64,000 nt of DNA from Saccharibacillus deserti (lineage in GTDB: Bacteria > Bacillota > Bacilli > Paenibacillales > Paenibacillaceae): the NCBI RefSeq assembly GCF_013618475.1, contig NZ_JABJVN010000003.1:1-64000 (forward strand), read 5' to 3'. A model generated the notes under the pieces. The model was not told the origin of the DNA. It was given only the letters and a program-made list of their open reading frames with translations, and did no database searches. Both the position numbers and the translations under genes were made by a program. Shown in pieces: positions 36,376 to 47,132 of the stretch. Position 1 is the stretch's first letter; each line of letters begins with the position of its first letter.

Positions 36376-36978
36376 TTACTTCACGCCGGCTTCGGCAATC
36401 GGTTTCTCGATCACTTTATCGATAATGCCGTATTCCGCCGCGGCTGCGGCTTCCATGAAATAATCGCGATCCGTATCTTTTTCGATACGTTCCAGCGGTT
36501 GGCCGGTACGCTCGGAGAGGATGCGGTTCAGCTTGTCGCGCAGTGCCAGGATGCGGCGGGCACGGATTTCGATATCCGAAGCCTGACCCTGGGCGCCGCC
36601 GAGCGGTTGGTGAATCATGATCTCGCTGTTCGGCAGGGCAAAACGTTTGCCCTTGGCGCCGGCGTTCAGCAGGAACGCGCCCATCGAAGCGGCCATGCCG
36701 ACGCAGATCGTGGATACGTCCGCCTTGATGAACTGCATCGTATCGAAAATCGCCATGCCGGCCGTGATCGAACCGCCCGGGCTGTTAATGTAAAGGTAGA
36801 TGTCCTTCTCCGGATCTTCCGCTTCGAGGAACAGGAGCTGTGCGATGATCGCGTTGGCCACGACATCGTTGACTTCGGTACCGAGGAAGATGATGCGGTC
36901 TTTCAGCAGACGGGAGTAAATATCGTAAGCTCTCTCGCCGCGGTTGCTTTGTTCAACGACCATAGGAATGTAACCCAC
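36376..36978 (-). CDS. clpP: ATP-dependent Clp protease proteolytic subunit
   Basis: A 200-residue serine peptidase forming the tetradecameric chamber used with ClpX, ClpC or ClpE. The nucleophile Ser is in [11 protein letters not shown], the His in [12 protein letters not shown], and the Asp in KDTDRDYFM. The start is GTG (GYIPMVVEQ), with AAGGAGG nine bases upstream. Promoter and CtsR operator are readable 120-165 bases upstream, so it belongs to the class III heat-shock regulon. As in B. subtilis it lies close to the cggR-gapA operon. Confidence 0.96.
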   Translation of the reverse strand: MGYIPMVVEQSNRGERAYDIYSRLLKDRIIFLGTEVNDVVANAIIAQLLFLEAEDPEKDIYLYINSPGGSITAGMAIFDTMQFIKADVSTICVGMAASMGAFLLNAGAKGKRFALPNSEIMIHQPLGGAQGQASDIEIRARRILALRDKLNRILSERTGQPLERIEKDTDRDYFMEAAAAAEYGIIDKVIEKPIAEAGVK

Positions 36979-37103
36979 AGTGAAAAACCTCCTTGTGAAC
37001 GGATGAAGTCCGCTCTTAGAATTGGATTGGATGCCCAGGCTGGATGAGCTGTCGAACCTTATGCAAACGAAGGCCCGATAAACGTCTAGCTGGTATTACC
37101 CAT

Positions 37104-37132
37104 ATGATAAACAATCCCAAACACAAAGTCAA
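37104..37132 (-). promoter_or_regulatory. Sigma-A promoter of clpP
   Basis: On the minus strand, -35 TTGACT (37132-37127), 17-base spacer, -10 TATCAT (37109-37104). The -35 overlaps the CtsR operator. Confidence 0.8.
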
Positions 37133-37143
37133 AGAAAGTCAAA
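37127..37143. promoter_or_regulatory. CtsR operator of clpP
   Basis: The direct heptad repeat AGTCAAA-GAA-AGTCAAA matches the CtsR box (RGTCAAA-NAN-RGTCAAA) exactly and covers the clpP -35 region. Confidence 0.88.
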
Positions 37144-37255
37144 CTTTATGCAAAAAAAATAGCCGATATCGGCGTCAGGAAGGAAAAATACAGTTAAATA
37201 ATAACGGGCTTCCAATTATGGAACCGTTCGGAAAGCTGAGATGCTGTAAAAATAA

Positions 37256-37330
37256 TGGCGCGCCCGCCAAGAATCGAACTTGGATCTCAGGCTTCGGAGG
37301 CCTACGTCATATCCATTGGACCACGGGCGC
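37256..37330 (-). tRNA. tRNA-Arg (CCG)
   Basis: Read on the minus strand: acceptor GCGCCCG pairs with CGGGCGC, D-arm TGGTCCAATGGATA, anticodon loop CTCCGAA gives CCG, T-arm with TTCGATT, and CCA is encoded (forward TGG at 37256-37258). Confidence 0.92.
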
Positions 37331-37355
37331 ACGCTTATAAACAGCAGCAATGATT

Positions 37356-37384
37356 ATTATACTAGGCGCCAAGCGAAATTGCAA
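37356..37384 (-). promoter_or_regulatory. Promoter of tRNA-Arg
   Basis: On the minus strand, -35 TTGCAA (37384-37379), 17-base spacer, -10 TATAAT (37361-37356), about 25 bases before the tRNA. Confidence 0.75.
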
Positions 37385-37513
37385 GCCCTGCGAAAATTGT
37401 GAAAAAGAGGACAAAAACACCCCTACATCATGCGCTTGCCGGTCGGTTTTTTGCCTATATATAGTAGCGCGGGAACGCAAGCGAAAGAATCCAAAATAGA
37501 GGCATGGCAGAGC

Positions 37514-37542
37514 TTGCATCGCGACGTCAAATTGGTTAAACT
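37514..37542 (+). promoter_or_regulatory. Promoter of the cggR-gapA operon
   Basis: -35 TTGCAT, 17-base spacer, -10 TAAACT. The CggR operator starts just after the -10. Confidence 0.65.
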
Positions 37543-37547
37543 AGGTG

Positions 37548-37583
37548 TGGGACAGAAAAAGTGTTCCCGGGACAATAGATGTC
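37548..37583 (+). promoter_or_regulatory. CggR operator
   Basis: Two half-operators. The second, CGGGAC-N6-TGTC at 37568-37583, matches the B. subtilis consensus exactly. The first, TGGGAC at 37548 with GTGTT following, is degenerate and shifted by one base. The position immediately downstream of the promoter fits repression by roadblock. Confidence 0.75.
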
Positions 37584-37631
37584 CACTGATTTAAATTATA
37601 CGGGCAGACGAAGTTTGCAGAGGTGGAACGC

Positions 37632-38669
37632 ATGCAGAACATTCTCGAAATTCAGCAGCAGCTGCTTCCCGATCTCATGGAAACTCTCAAGAAACGGTAT
37701 ACCATCCTACATCAGATTATGCTGACGGGCACGACGGGACGCCGAACACTGGCTCATTCCCTTCAGATGACCGAACGCGTGCTGAGAGCCGAGACCGATC
37801 TGCTGAAAGCGCAGGGCTTGATTGAAACGGACACGGCAGGCATGCGGATCAGCGATGCCGGACAACTCCTTCTTGAGCGTCTGGAACCGGTATTGAAGGA
37901 ATTAGTGGGATTGTCCAATTTGGAAGAGAAGATTCGCCGTTTCTACGGACTGCAGAAAGTTGTGGTTGTTCCGGGAAACTGCGAGGAATCGCCCCTCTCC
38001 AAGCGCGAGCTCGGCAAAGCCGGAGCCAAAGCGCTGCTCGGCGTCATGCGGGGTGGAGATGTGGTGGCCGTAACGGGAGGCACGACTCTGGCCGAGATGG
38101 CGGAGCAGCTGACCTATCCGGTGAACGGCCCCCTCAAAGGGAGCTGGTTCGTTCCGGCTCGCGGAGGACTGGGCGAAAGCCTCGAAATCCAAGCCAATAC
38201 CATCGCTTCCAACATGGCCAAGCGTGTAGGCGCCGATTACCGGCTGCTGCATGTGCCCGATCTTTTGAGCCGGGAAGCGTACGAATCGCTCGTACACGAC
38301 CCGAACATCCAGGAAATCGTCCGCGAGATCCGGACCGCGCGCATCATTGTGCACGGCATCGGCAACGCGGTGGATATGGCGAGAAGACGGAAGCTGGATG
38401 AACAGACAACCGGCGGGCTTCAGGACAAAGGAGCGGTGGCCGAATCGTTCGGCTATTACTTCGACGAGAGCGGCAGCGTCGTACATAACATGCTGACTCT
38501 CGGGCTCCGACTCGACGATATCAAGGCGGCGGACGTCGTGCTTGGCATTGCGGGCGGCAGATCGAAAGCGAAGGCGATTCATGCGGTACTGCGGTTCGGT
38601 CAGGAAGACATTCTGGTGATCGACGAAGCGGCCGCGCTGGAAATCGTGCATGTATTGGAGAGCAATTGA
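37632..38669 (+). CDS. cggR: Central glycolytic genes regulator
   Basis: A 345-residue SorC-family repressor that releases DNA on binding fructose-1,6-bisphosphate. The N-terminal winged HTH is around TGRRTLAHSLQMTERVLRAE. The sugar-phosphate domain shows GDVVAVTGGTTLAEMAEQLT, VPARGGLGESLEIQANTIAS and VVLGIAGGRSKAKAIHAVLR. AGAGGTGG selects the ATG at 37632; an in-frame GTG at 37623 overlaps that site. It heads the cggR-gapA-pgk-tpiA-gpmI-eno operon and lies downstream of its own operator. Confidence 0.95.
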   Translation: MQNILEIQQQLLPDLMETLKKRYTILHQIMLTGTTGRRTLAHSLQMTERVLRAETDLLKAQGLIETDTAGMRISDAGQLLLERLEPVLKELVGLSNLEEKIRRFYGLQKVVVVPGNCEESPLSKRELGKAGAKALLGVMRGGDVVAVTGGTTLAEMAEQLTYPVNGPLKGSWFVPARGGLGESLEIQANTIASNMAKRVGADYRLLHVPDLLSREAYESLVHDPNIQEIVREIRTARIIVHGIGNAVDMARRRKLDEQTTGGLQDKGAVAESFGYYFDESGSVVHNMLTLGLRLDDIKAADVVLGIAGGRSKAKAIHAVLRFGQEDILVIDEAAALEIVHVLESN

Positions 38670-38706
38670 CCTGTGTTACTCATGGCGGCGCTTTTTTATC
38701 CATTGA

Positions 38707-38745
38707 TGAAGAAACTCGCCTTGAATAAATGAAAACATTTCTTCA
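38707..38745 (+). repeat. Stem-loop at the cggR-gapA junction
   Basis: TGAAGAAA (38707-38714) and TTTCTTCA (38738-38745) pair. In B. subtilis a stem-loop and cleavage site lie at this junction and raise gapA over cggR mRNA; the same role here is an inference. Confidence 0.5.
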
Positions 38746-38774
38746 AAAACCATTTTCTTAGGAGGAACTGTTCA

Positions 38775-39785
38775 ATGACTGTAAAAGTAGGAATTAACGG
38801 ATTTGGTCGTATCGGACGTTTGGCTTTCCGCCGCATTCAAGACGTGCAAGGTATCGAGGTTGTCGCAATCAACGACTTGACCGATGCGAAAATGCTCGCA
38901 CACCTGCTGAAATATGATACAACGCAAGGCAAGTTCAACGGCGAAGTCGAAGTACACGACGGCTTCTTCAAAGTGAACGGCAAAGAAGTTAAGGTTCTGG
39001 CGAACCGCAACCCTGAAGAACTTCCTTGGGGAGAGCTCGGCGTTGACATCGTTCTGGAATGCACAGGCTTCTTCACGACCAAAGAAGGCGCTGAGAAGCA
39101 CATTACGGCTGGCGCTAAAAAAGTCGTGATCTCCGCTCCGGCAACTGGCGACATGAAGACAATCGTTTACAATGTTAACCACGAGATCCTCGACGGTACG
39201 GAAACGGTTATCTCCGGCGCATCTTGCACAACGAACTGCCTGGCTCCTATGGCAAAAACGCTGCAAGACCAGTTCGGCGTCGTTCAAGGTCTCATGACTA
39301 CGATCCACGCTTACACAGGCGACCAGAACACTCTGGATGCTCCGCACCCTAAAGGCGACTTCCGTCGTGCCCGTGCAGCAGCAGAAAACATCATTCCTAA
39401 CACGACTGGCGCTGCAAAAGCAATCGGTCTGGTTATTCCTGAGCTGCAAGGCAAACTTGACGGCGCAGCACAACGCGTGCCGGTTGCTACAGGTTCCCTG
39501 ACTGAGCTGGTAACGGTTCTGGAGAAAAACGTAACGGTTGACGAAGTCAATGCGGCAATGAAGGCTGCTTCCGACGCGGAAACTTACGGCTACACTGAAG
39601 ACGAAATCGTATCGTCCGACATCAAGGGTATGACTTTCGGTTCCCTGTTCGACGCTACGCAAACCCGCGTAATGACAGTTGGCGACAAGCAGCTCGTTAA
39701 AACAGTGGCTTGGTACGACAACGAAATGTCCTACACGGCTCAACTCGTTCGCACGCTTGAATTCTTCGCGAAAAAAGCTCAGTAA
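38775..39785 (+). CDS. gapA: Glyceraldehyde-3-phosphate dehydrogenase, glycolytic type
   Basis: A 336-residue NAD-dependent enzyme. NAD-binding [19 protein letters not shown] is at the N-terminus, the catalytic Cys lies in [18 protein letters not shown], and [18 protein letters not shown] closes the protein. AGGAGG precedes the ATG. Codons are strongly biased toward highly expressed choices. It is the most abundant product expected from the CggR operon. Confidence 0.97.
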   Translation: MTVKVGINGFGRIGRLAFRRIQDVQGIEVVAINDLTDAKMLAHLLKYDTTQGKFNGEVEVHDGFFKVNGKEVKVLANRNPEELPWGELGVDIVLECTGFFTTKEGAEKHITAGAKKVVISAPATGDMKTIVYNVNHEILDGTETVISGASCTTNCLAPMAKTLQDQFGVVQGLMTTIHAYTGDQNTLDAPHPKGDFRRARAAAENIIPNTTGAAKAIGLVIPELQGKLDGAAQRVPVATGSLTELVTVLEKNVTVDEVNAAMKAASDAETYGYTEDEIVSSDIKGMTFGSLFDATQTRVMTVGDKQLVKTVAWYDNEMSYTAQLVRTLEFFAKKAQ

Positions 39786-39879
39786 TTCCGGACATTTTCG
39801 CACGAAGAACGGCAAGTAAATAGCAATCTTTGGGTACGTTGACCGCGTTCATGGGAACCCGGTCAATGTGCGACATGCG

Positions 39880-39918
39880 GAAAAAGCGGAAACAGAAGTT
39901 CTTTGTTTCCGCTTTTTC
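39880..39918 (+). terminator. Terminator-like hairpin between gapA and pgk
   Basis: GAAAAAGCGGAAACA pairs with TGTTTCCGCTTTTTC. It probably stops part of the transcription so that gapA exceeds pgk and later genes; no separate promoter was clearly seen before pgk. Confidence 0.7.
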
Positions 39919-39993
39919 TAAGTTGCCGCGCTGCGAGAGTCGTATTCCTTGGAATCCTGAATTCTAAATTTGAGGGCATGGGGGATTTAATTT

Positions 39994-41178
39994 ATGAATA
40001 AGAAAAGTGTACGTGACGTAGAAGTAAACGGCAAAGTCGTGTTTGTGCGCGTCGATTTTAACGTTCCGCTCGAAGACGGAAAAATTACGGATGATACGCG
40101 TATCCGTGCAACGATTCCGACGATCGAATATTTGACCGAAAAAGGCGCGAAAGTGCTGCTGGCGAGCCACATGGGACGTCCAAAAGGCGAAGTTGTCGAG
40201 TCGATGAGACTGACTTCCGCCGCGGAACGCCTGTCCGAACTGCTGGGCAAACCGGTTGCCAAAGCGGACGAGTCGATCGGAGAGACGGTCAAGGCTAAAA
40301 TCGCCGAGCTCAAAGACGGAGACGTGTTGGTACTTGAAAACGTGCGTTTCCACAAAGGTGAAGAGAAGAACGATCCGGAACTCGCCAAAGAGTTCGCTTC
40401 GCTCGCCGATCTGTTCGTAAACGACGCATTCGGCGCCGCTCACCGCGCGCATGCTTCGACCGAAGGCATCGCGCACCACCTGCCGGCCGTTTCCGGCCTG
40501 TTGATGGAAAAAGAACTCGACGTTCTCGGCAAAGCGCTGCTGAATCCGGAACGCCCGTTCACGGCGATCGTCGGCGGCTCCAAAGTCAAAGACAAGATCG
40601 ACGTGATCGACAACCTGCTGAACATTGCCGACAACGTGCTGATCGGCGGCGGCCTGGCGTACACCTTCTTCAAAGCCCAAGGCTACGAAATCGGTCAATC
40701 GCTGCTGGACGACAGCAAATTCGACGTCGCTCTGGGCTTCATCGAGAAGGCGAAGAAACTCGGCAAGAACTTCATGCTGCCGGTCGACATCGTAATCTCC
40801 GACGATTTCAGCGCTTCGGCGAACACGAAGATCATCAACGTCGAAGACGGCATTCCTTCCGATTGGGAAGGCATCGATATCGGTCCGAAAACGCGTGAAC
40901 TGTACGCGGACGTCATCGCGAAGTCCAAACTGGTCGTTTGGAACGGACCTATGGGCGTGTTCGAAATCGAGCCTTTCTCCCACGGTACCCGTGCCGTAGG
41001 CGAAGCTTGCGCAGCAACCGAAGGCTACACCATCATCGGCGGCGGCGACTCCGCTGCGGCAACCGAGAAATTTGGCCTGGCCGAGAAGATGGACCATATC
41101 TCCACAGGCGGCGGCGCTTCCCTGGAGTTCATGGAAGGCAAAGCCCTCCCGGGCGTTGTGGCTCTGAACGATAAGTAA
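39994..41178 (+). CDS. pgk: Phosphoglycerate kinase
   Basis: A 394-residue two-domain kinase that makes ATP from 1,3-bisphosphoglycerate. Visible: [49 protein letters not shown], the hinge region and nucleotide site [18 protein letters not shown], and [20 protein letters not shown] with [14 protein letters not shown]. The start ATG follows GAGGGCATGGGGG. It is the third gene of the glycolytic operon. Confidence 0.97.
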   Translation: MNKKSVRDVEVNGKVVFVRVDFNVPLEDGKITDDTRIRATIPTIEYLTEKGAKVLLASHMGRPKGEVVESMRLTSAAERLSELLGKPVAKADESIGETVKAKIAELKDGDVLVLENVRFHKGEEKNDPELAKEFASLADLFVNDAFGAAHRAHASTEGIAHHLPAVSGLLMEKELDVLGKALLNPERPFTAIVGGSKVKDKIDVIDNLLNIADNVLIGGGLAYTFFKAQGYEIGQSLLDDSKFDVALGFIEKAKKLGKNFMLPVDIVISDDFSASANTKIINVEDGIPSDWEGIDIGPKTRELYADVIAKSKLVVWNGPMGVFEIEPFSHGTRAVGEACAATEGYTIIGGGDSAAATEKFGLAEKMDHISTGGGASLEFMEGKALPGVVALNDK

Positions 41179-41261
41179 GATTCCCGTTTCCCAACCAAGA
41201 GCCCAGCGGGATCGCAGCAACCGATCCCGCCGCCCTTTCCTGTGGAGCGAGTTTTAAAGCG

Positions 41262-41470
41262 ATTTTGAAAAATGATTCAAGTTCGGCATGCGCGTCGGAG
41301 CAGCGGAGAGTGATAGAGAGCTGAAGAAACGAAGGGGTCGCCTTTGAAATTCGATTTCCACCTCTTTTATGCTTCAACAAGAGAAATCGAATTTCAACAC
41401 GCGATCGTAGGCCTCTATCACTCGCAGCGTCTCCTAACCGCAAACGCCTGCTGGAAAGTCTTTTTCAAAG
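41262..41470 (+). repeat. Nested inverted repeats in the pgk-tpiA gap
   Basis: Three pairs of arms are arranged concentrically: TTTGAAAAA near 41264 with its complement TTTTTCAAA near 41461; GAGTGATAGAG (41308-41318) with CTCTATCACTC (41413-41423), a perfect 11-base pair; and TTGAAATTCGATTTC (41344-41358) with GAAATCGAATTTCAA (41383-41397), a perfect 15-base pair. The whole can fold into a branched stem of about 200 bases. There is no T run and no open frame. Confidence 0.75.
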
Positions 41471-41497
41471 AAGTTACTAAAAGGAGTGGATTATTTC

Positions 41498-42250
41498 GTG
41501 AGAACGCCAATCATTGCCGGCAACTGGAAAATGTTCAAAACCGTATCCGAAACGCTGGCCTTTGCCGAAGCGGTAAAAGGCAGTGCTGTCGTAGAAGGCG
41601 TGGAAACCGTCATCTGCGCACCGTTCACCAACCTTCCTGCCCTGACCGAAGCGGTTAAAGGTACCGGAATCAAAGTGGGCGCACAGAACCTTCACTTCGA
41701 AGACAACGGCGCATTCACGGGCGAAATCAGCGGCGTTATGCTGAAAGAACTCGGTGTGGACTATGTCATCATCGGTCACTCGGAGCGCCGCCAGTACTTC
41801 GGCGAAACCGACGAGATCGTGAATAAAAAAGTCGCAGCGGCTTTCCGCAACGACCTGACTCCGATCGTATGCGTAGGCGAAAAGCTTGAAGAGCGCGAAG
41901 CCGACCAAACGAAAGAAGTCTGCAAAGTTCAAACGGTAGGCGCGTTCCAAGGCCTGTCCAAAGAACAAGCGGCAGAAGTCGTCGTGGCCTATGAGCCAAT
42001 CTGGGCGATCGGAACAGGCAAATCGTCGACATCCGCGGATGCCAACGAAGTGACGGCTTACATCCGTACCGTGCTGGCCGATCTGTACGACCAAGCGACA
42101 GCCGATGTCATCCGTATCCAATACGGCGGCAGCGTGAAGCCTGAGAATGTAACGGAATACCTGGGCCAAAGCGATATCGACGGAGCACTCGTCGGCGGCG
42201 CAAGCCTGCAGCCCGACTCCTTCACGGCCCTGGTTGAGGGGGCGAAGTAA
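41498..42250 (+). CDS. tpiA: Triosephosphate isomerase
   Basis: A 250-residue (beta/alpha)8 barrel. [14 protein letters not shown] carries the catalytic Lys, [14 protein letters not shown] the His, and [14 protein letters not shown] the Glu; the phosphate loop is [13 protein letters not shown] at 41498 follows AAAGGAG; a second in-frame GTG at 41486 overlaps that site and is rejected. The stop codon shares one base with the gpmI start (TAATG). Confidence 0.96.
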   Translation: MRTPIIAGNWKMFKTVSETLAFAEAVKGSAVVEGVETVICAPFTNLPALTEAVKGTGIKVGAQNLHFEDNGAFTGEISGVMLKELGVDYVIIGHSERRQYFGETDEIVNKKVAAAFRNDLTPIVCVGEKLEEREADQTKEVCKVQTVGAFQGLSKEQAAEVVVAYEPIWAIGTGKSSTSADANEVTAYIRTVLADLYDQATADVIRIQYGGSVKPENVTEYLGQSDIDGALVGGASLQPDSFTALVEGAK

Positions 42251-43800
42251 TGACAGCTCCAAAACCTGTAGCTCTGATCATTATGGACGGTTTCGGACTG
42301 CGCGAAGGCGTAGAAGGCAATGCGGTCGCACAGGCCAAAAAGCCGAACTACGAGCGTTTCCGGAACAAGTATCCGCATACGACCCTGACGGCATGCGGCG
42401 AAGCCGTAGGTCTGCCGGAAGGTCAGATGGGCAACTCCGAAGTGGGCCATCTGAACATCGGCGCGGGCCGTATCGTGTATCAGGATCTGACCCGGATTTC
42501 CAAATCGATCCGCGAAGGCGATTTCTTCGAAAACGCGACGCTGGTCGGTGCCGTTCAATCCGCCAAAGATAACGGCAAAGCGCTGCACGTGCTGGGTCTG
42601 CTGTCGGACGGCGGCGTGCACAGCCATATCGAACACCTGTATGCTACGCTCGAACTGTGCAAAAAACTGGACTTCCACAACGTATACATCCATGCTTTCA
42701 TGGACGGACGCGACGTGGCTCCGGACAGCGGCAAAAAGTACATGGAACAGCTCGTTAACAAGATCGCCGAAATCGGCGTAGGCGAAATCGCGACCGTACA
42801 AGGCCGCTACTACGCGATGGACCGCGACAAGAGATGGGAACGCGTCGAACTGGCTTACCGCGCTCTGGTTTACGGAACGGGCGAAACAGCCGACAGCGCG
42901 CTGTCGGCCGTAGAAACCTCGTATGCCAAAAACGTGATGGACGAATTCGTTCTGCCTACGGTCATTACGAAAAACGGACAGCCGACCGCGAAGATTCAAA
43001 CGGGAGACTCGATCATCTTCATCAACTTCCGGCCCGACCGCGCGATCCAGCTCTCCGAAGCGCTGACGGCTCCGGGCTTCGCCGGTTTCGACCGTGGAGA
43101 CGCGCAGCCGGAAACGCTGAGCTTCGTCTCGTTCACGACGTACAGCGTGAACGTACAGGGCAGCGTAGCCTATTCGCCGAAGAACCTGAACAACACACTG
43201 GGCGAAGTTCTCGTACAGAACGGCAAATCGCAGCTGCGTATTGCCGAGACCGAGAAATACCCGCACGTGACGTTCTTCTTCAGCGGCGGACGCGACGTGG
43301 AACTGGAAGGCGAAACGCGCATCCTGATCAACTCGCCGAAGGTTGCCACTTACGACCTTCAGCCGGAGATGAGCGCGCGCGAAGTGGCCGATGCCTGCAT
43401 CGCCGAGATCGAAGCGGAGAGACAGGATTGCATTATCCTGAACTTCGCCAACCCGGATATGGTCGGACACTCCGGCATGATGGAACCGACGATCAAAGCG
43501 GTCGAAACGACCGATGAGTGCGTAGGCCGCGTCGTGGACGCAATCCTCGCCAAAGGCGGAGTTGCGCTGATCACGGCCGACCACGGCAACGCCGAGACCG
43601 AAATCGACGAGTTCGGACGCCCGCAGACGGCGCATACGACCAACCCGGTTCCGTTCATCGTCACCAGCGAAGAAGTGACTCTGCGCGAAGGCGGCATCCT
43701 GGCCGATATCGCGCCGACGATCCTCGACTTGATGCAGGTCGCCCAACCGGCCGACATGACCGGACAATCCGTGATTTCCGCACGCAAAACTTCTCATTAA
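42250..43800 (+). CDS. gpmI: 2,3-bisphosphoglycerate-independent phosphoglycerate mutase
   Basis: A 516-residue manganese-dependent mutase of the alkaline phosphatase superfamily. Metal site [17 protein letters not shown] and the phosphorylated Ser in [18 protein letters not shown] are near the N-terminus. Others are [50 protein letters not shown] and [10 protein letters not shown]. It is coupled to tpiA by a one-base overlap. Confidence 0.96.
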   Translation: MTAPKPVALIIMDGFGLREGVEGNAVAQAKKPNYERFRNKYPHTTLTACGEAVGLPEGQMGNSEVGHLNIGAGRIVYQDLTRISKSIREGDFFENATLVGAVQSAKDNGKALHVLGLLSDGGVHSHIEHLYATLELCKKLDFHNVYIHAFMDGRDVAPDSGKKYMEQLVNKIAEIGVGEIATVQGRYYAMDRDKRWERVELAYRALVYGTGETADSALSAVETSYAKNVMDEFVLPTVITKNGQPTAKIQTGDSIIFINFRPDRAIQLSEALTAPGFAGFDRGDAQPETLSFVSFTTYSVNVQGSVAYSPKNLNNTLGEVLVQNGKSQLRIAETEKYPHVTFFFSGGRDVELEGETRILINSPKVATYDLQPEMSAREVADACIAEIEAERQDCIILNFANPDMVGHSGMMEPTIKAVETTDECVGRVVDAILAKGGVALITADHGNAETEIDEFGRPQTAHTTNPVPFIVTSEEVTLREGGILADIAPTILDLMQVAQPADMTGQSVISARKTSH

Positions 43801-43894
43801 GTTTGAAATGTGGCATAGTTAACGGTGAAGCGGCATCTTGAAGTGTTAACATGGAGTGTCAGCTGCCGTTCTTGCGAACGGCGGCCGCTCCTAA

Positions 43895-45226
<1,332 letters not shown>

Positions 45227-45317
45227 GATTCCGTCAGGAGTCCGAGCGGATTTCAGCTAAGATCTAACCGATCGCTTTTCGTCAATGCTCCGGGACGCCG
45301 GAGCCGTGCGGGAAGCA

Positions 45318-45353
45318 CAAAAAAGAGACGCCGGACGCGGCGTCTCTTTTTTT
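45318..45353 (+). terminator. Terminator after eno
   Basis: AAAAAAGAGACGCCG pairs with CGGCGTCTCTTTTTT. Confidence 0.9.
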
Positions 45354-45482
45354 GTGTTTGGATTTGCAGGCCGGGCCTGTGTGCATGATGCAGGATAAGG
45401 CGGTGAATATCGCCTTTTGATGCCTGTTTGATGCCTGTTCGTTCTTTTATTCGACTCCTCTTGTATAAGCTGCTGTACAAAT

Positions 45483-45530
45483 AAGAACCTTCTTTAAGCA
45501 GTCTCACTGCATAAAGAAGGTTCTTGTTTT
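45483..45530. terminator. Terminator between eno and pbuE (mainly for pbuE)
   Basis: AAGAACCTTCTTTAAGCAG pairs with CTGCATAAAGAAGGTTCTT, with T-rich sequence on the plus side and A-rich/T-rich flanks on both. It lies between convergent genes. Confidence 0.8.
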
Positions 45531-45576
45531 AGTTTTTATTTCAATACTGAAAGCCCGATTTCGGGTAAACGTTCAA

Positions 45577-46788
45577 TCAATCTCCGCCGAAAGTCGGTTC
45601 CAGTTTCGATCCGACTTCACGGCCGTCTTTTTCCGGTCGGCGGGTCGAAGGCTTGCGGTAAAGCGTATAGATCGCTACGGCGAAGGCCAATACAACAATC
45701 CCTCCGCCGATCCAGGCGTTAAACGTAACGGCCGGCGTATTGTCGATCACGACGCCGCCGATCGCGGATCCTGCGGCAATGCCGACCTGCAGAGCGGAGA
45801 AGTTGAAGCTCTGTTGGATTTCGGATGTTTCCGGAGCGGCGTCGATCAGATAGCTCTGCTGCGCCGGCGAAAGTGCCCAGCTCAGCGCGCCCCACACGAA
45901 GACGAGGATCGCGAAGAGCGGTACGAACGAAGCCGAGAACGGCAGCAGGAACATGGTGAGCGCAAACGCGCCGACGACGATCATAATGCTTCTTTTGGCG
46001 CCCAGGCTGTCGGACATCAAACCGCCGATCATGCCGCCTGCGACAGCCGCAAGGCCGAAGAAGAAGTACACGATGCTGATCCACGAAGCGCCGAGATGCA
46101 TGACGTTCTCCAGGAACGGCGTAAAGTAGGCGTACAGCGTGTAGTGGCCGGCCAGCATAAGCGCCGTCACCAGATGGGCACCGACAACGCGGAAGTTCTT
46201 AAGCGAAGCCAGCTGCGTTCTCAGCGGGATAGCCTGCTGCGGGGCGACCGGCTCCATAAACTTGTACACGACGAACATGGCCAACAGCGCGAAGATCGCG
46301 ATGAACAGGAACAGGATGCGCCAGCCGAACTTGTCGGCGGCTAGAACGCCGAGCGGAACACCCAGTACGATCGACGAGCTGATGCCCATCGAGATAATGC
46401 CGATGACGCGTGCGCGGTAATTTTCCGGCACGACTTTGACGGCCAGGGTGAGCGACAGGGTCGTAATCAGCGAGCCGCTTGCCGCCGTTACGAAACGGGA
46501 GATCAGCAGAACGCCGAAGTTTGGACTCCAGAACGCGAGCAGGCTGCCGAGAATGAAGACGACCAAAGAGTAGAGGTACAGCTTGCGGCGTTCGAAACGG
46601 GCCGTGAACGCGAGCAGGGTCGGACCGGATATGGCGTAGACGAGTGCGTAAGCCGTAATAAGCTGGCCTGCGGTACTGACGGATACGCCGAGATCGCCGG
46701 CGATCAGCGGCAGCACGCCGCCAATGATAAGTTCGACGAGGCCTACGGTAAACGCGGCGATTGTCAGAACGAGAACTTTCAGATTCAT
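45577..46788 (-). CDS. pbuE: Purine efflux pump PbuE (MFS)
   Basis: A 403-residue major facilitator with twelve hydrophobic segments. It matches my recall of B. subtilis PbuE along its length: MNLKVLVLTIAAFTVGLVEL, then PLIAGDLGVSVSTAGQLITA, GHYTLYAYFTPFLENVMHLG, WALSPAQQSYLIDAAPETSE and IQQSFNFSALQVGIAAGSAI. PbuE exports purine bases and ribosides and lowers their toxicity. The ATG at 46788 follows AAGGAG. The 5' leader carries a purine riboswitch with terminator, the same arrangement as B. subtilis pbuE, which strengthens the assignment. Confidence 0.9.
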   Translation of the reverse strand: MNLKVLVLTIAAFTVGLVELIIGGVLPLIAGDLGVSVSTAGQLITAYALVYAISGPTLLAFTARFERRKLYLYSLVVFILGSLLAFWSPNFGVLLISRFVTAASGSLITTLSLTLAVKVVPENYRARVIGIISMGISSSIVLGVPLGVLAADKFGWRILFLFIAIFALLAMFVVYKFMEPVAPQQAIPLRTQLASLKNFRVVGAHLVTALMLAGHYTLYAYFTPFLENVMHLGASWISIVYFFFGLAAVAGGMIGGLMSDSLGAKRSIMIVVGAFALTMFLLPFSASFVPLFAILVFVWGALSWALSPAQQSYLIDAAPETSEIQQSFNFSALQVGIAAGSAIGGVVIDNTPAVTFNAWIGGGIVVLAFAVAIYTLYRKPSTRRPEKDGREVGSKLEPTFGGD

Positions 46789-46855
46789 GTAAACTCGGGT
46801 CTCCTTTTTCCTGAAAAGTGCGGCGCGAAAGGAGTGCGGAAAGCTGCGAGAACGC

Positions 46856-46905
46856 AAAAACTCCCGACTGCAAAGGCGCCTTGGGCGCGACTTTGTAGTC
46901 GGGAG
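46856..46905 (-). terminator. Riboswitch-controlled terminator of pbuE
   Basis: On the minus strand CTCCCGACTACAAAG pairs with CTTTGCAGTCGGGAG (one mismatch), followed by TTTTT. The 5' arm is also the 3' end of the aptamer, so terminator and ligand-bound aptamer exclude each other. Confidence 0.85.
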
Positions 46906-46957
46906 ATAGGTTCCCGGTAGATACCCTCAAACCATCTTATTGAGGTTATACAATGTC
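46889..46957 (-). promoter_or_regulatory. Purine riboswitch aptamer of pbuE (guanine-type specificity base)
   Basis: The minus strand shows the purine aptamer in order: P1 GACATTGT with ACAAAGTC, core TATAACC, P2 CCTCA/TGAGG with loop containing ATGG, J2/3 TATCTACC, P3 CGGGA/TCCCG with loop ACCTATC, then GACTAC. The loop GG and CC can form the kissing contact. The base corresponding to position 74 of xpt is C, which specifies guanine or hypoxanthine, whereas B. subtilis pbuE has U (adenine). Loop 3 departs from the usual ACCGTAAA. Confidence 0.9.
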
Positions 46958-46967
46958 AACTCGTCTT

Positions 46968-46996
46968 ACTCTAAAGGATCAAACGCGAAAGATCAA
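46968..46996 (-). promoter_or_regulatory. Promoter of pbuE
   Basis: On the minus strand, -35 TTGATC (46996-46991), 17-base spacer, -10 TAGAGT (46973-46968), just upstream of the aptamer. Confidence 0.6.
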
Positions 46997-47132
46997 GAGG
47001 CAAATCGCAGATTTCTCAAAAAGTTGGCGTGCGGCGGCGGGGCGTTTATGATAAAGGAAGAAACGGCACGGTCTGTCGGTTCCGGGAAGCCGGATCGCCG
47101 ACTGCCATAGAGCAAACGGGAGGACGACCGAC

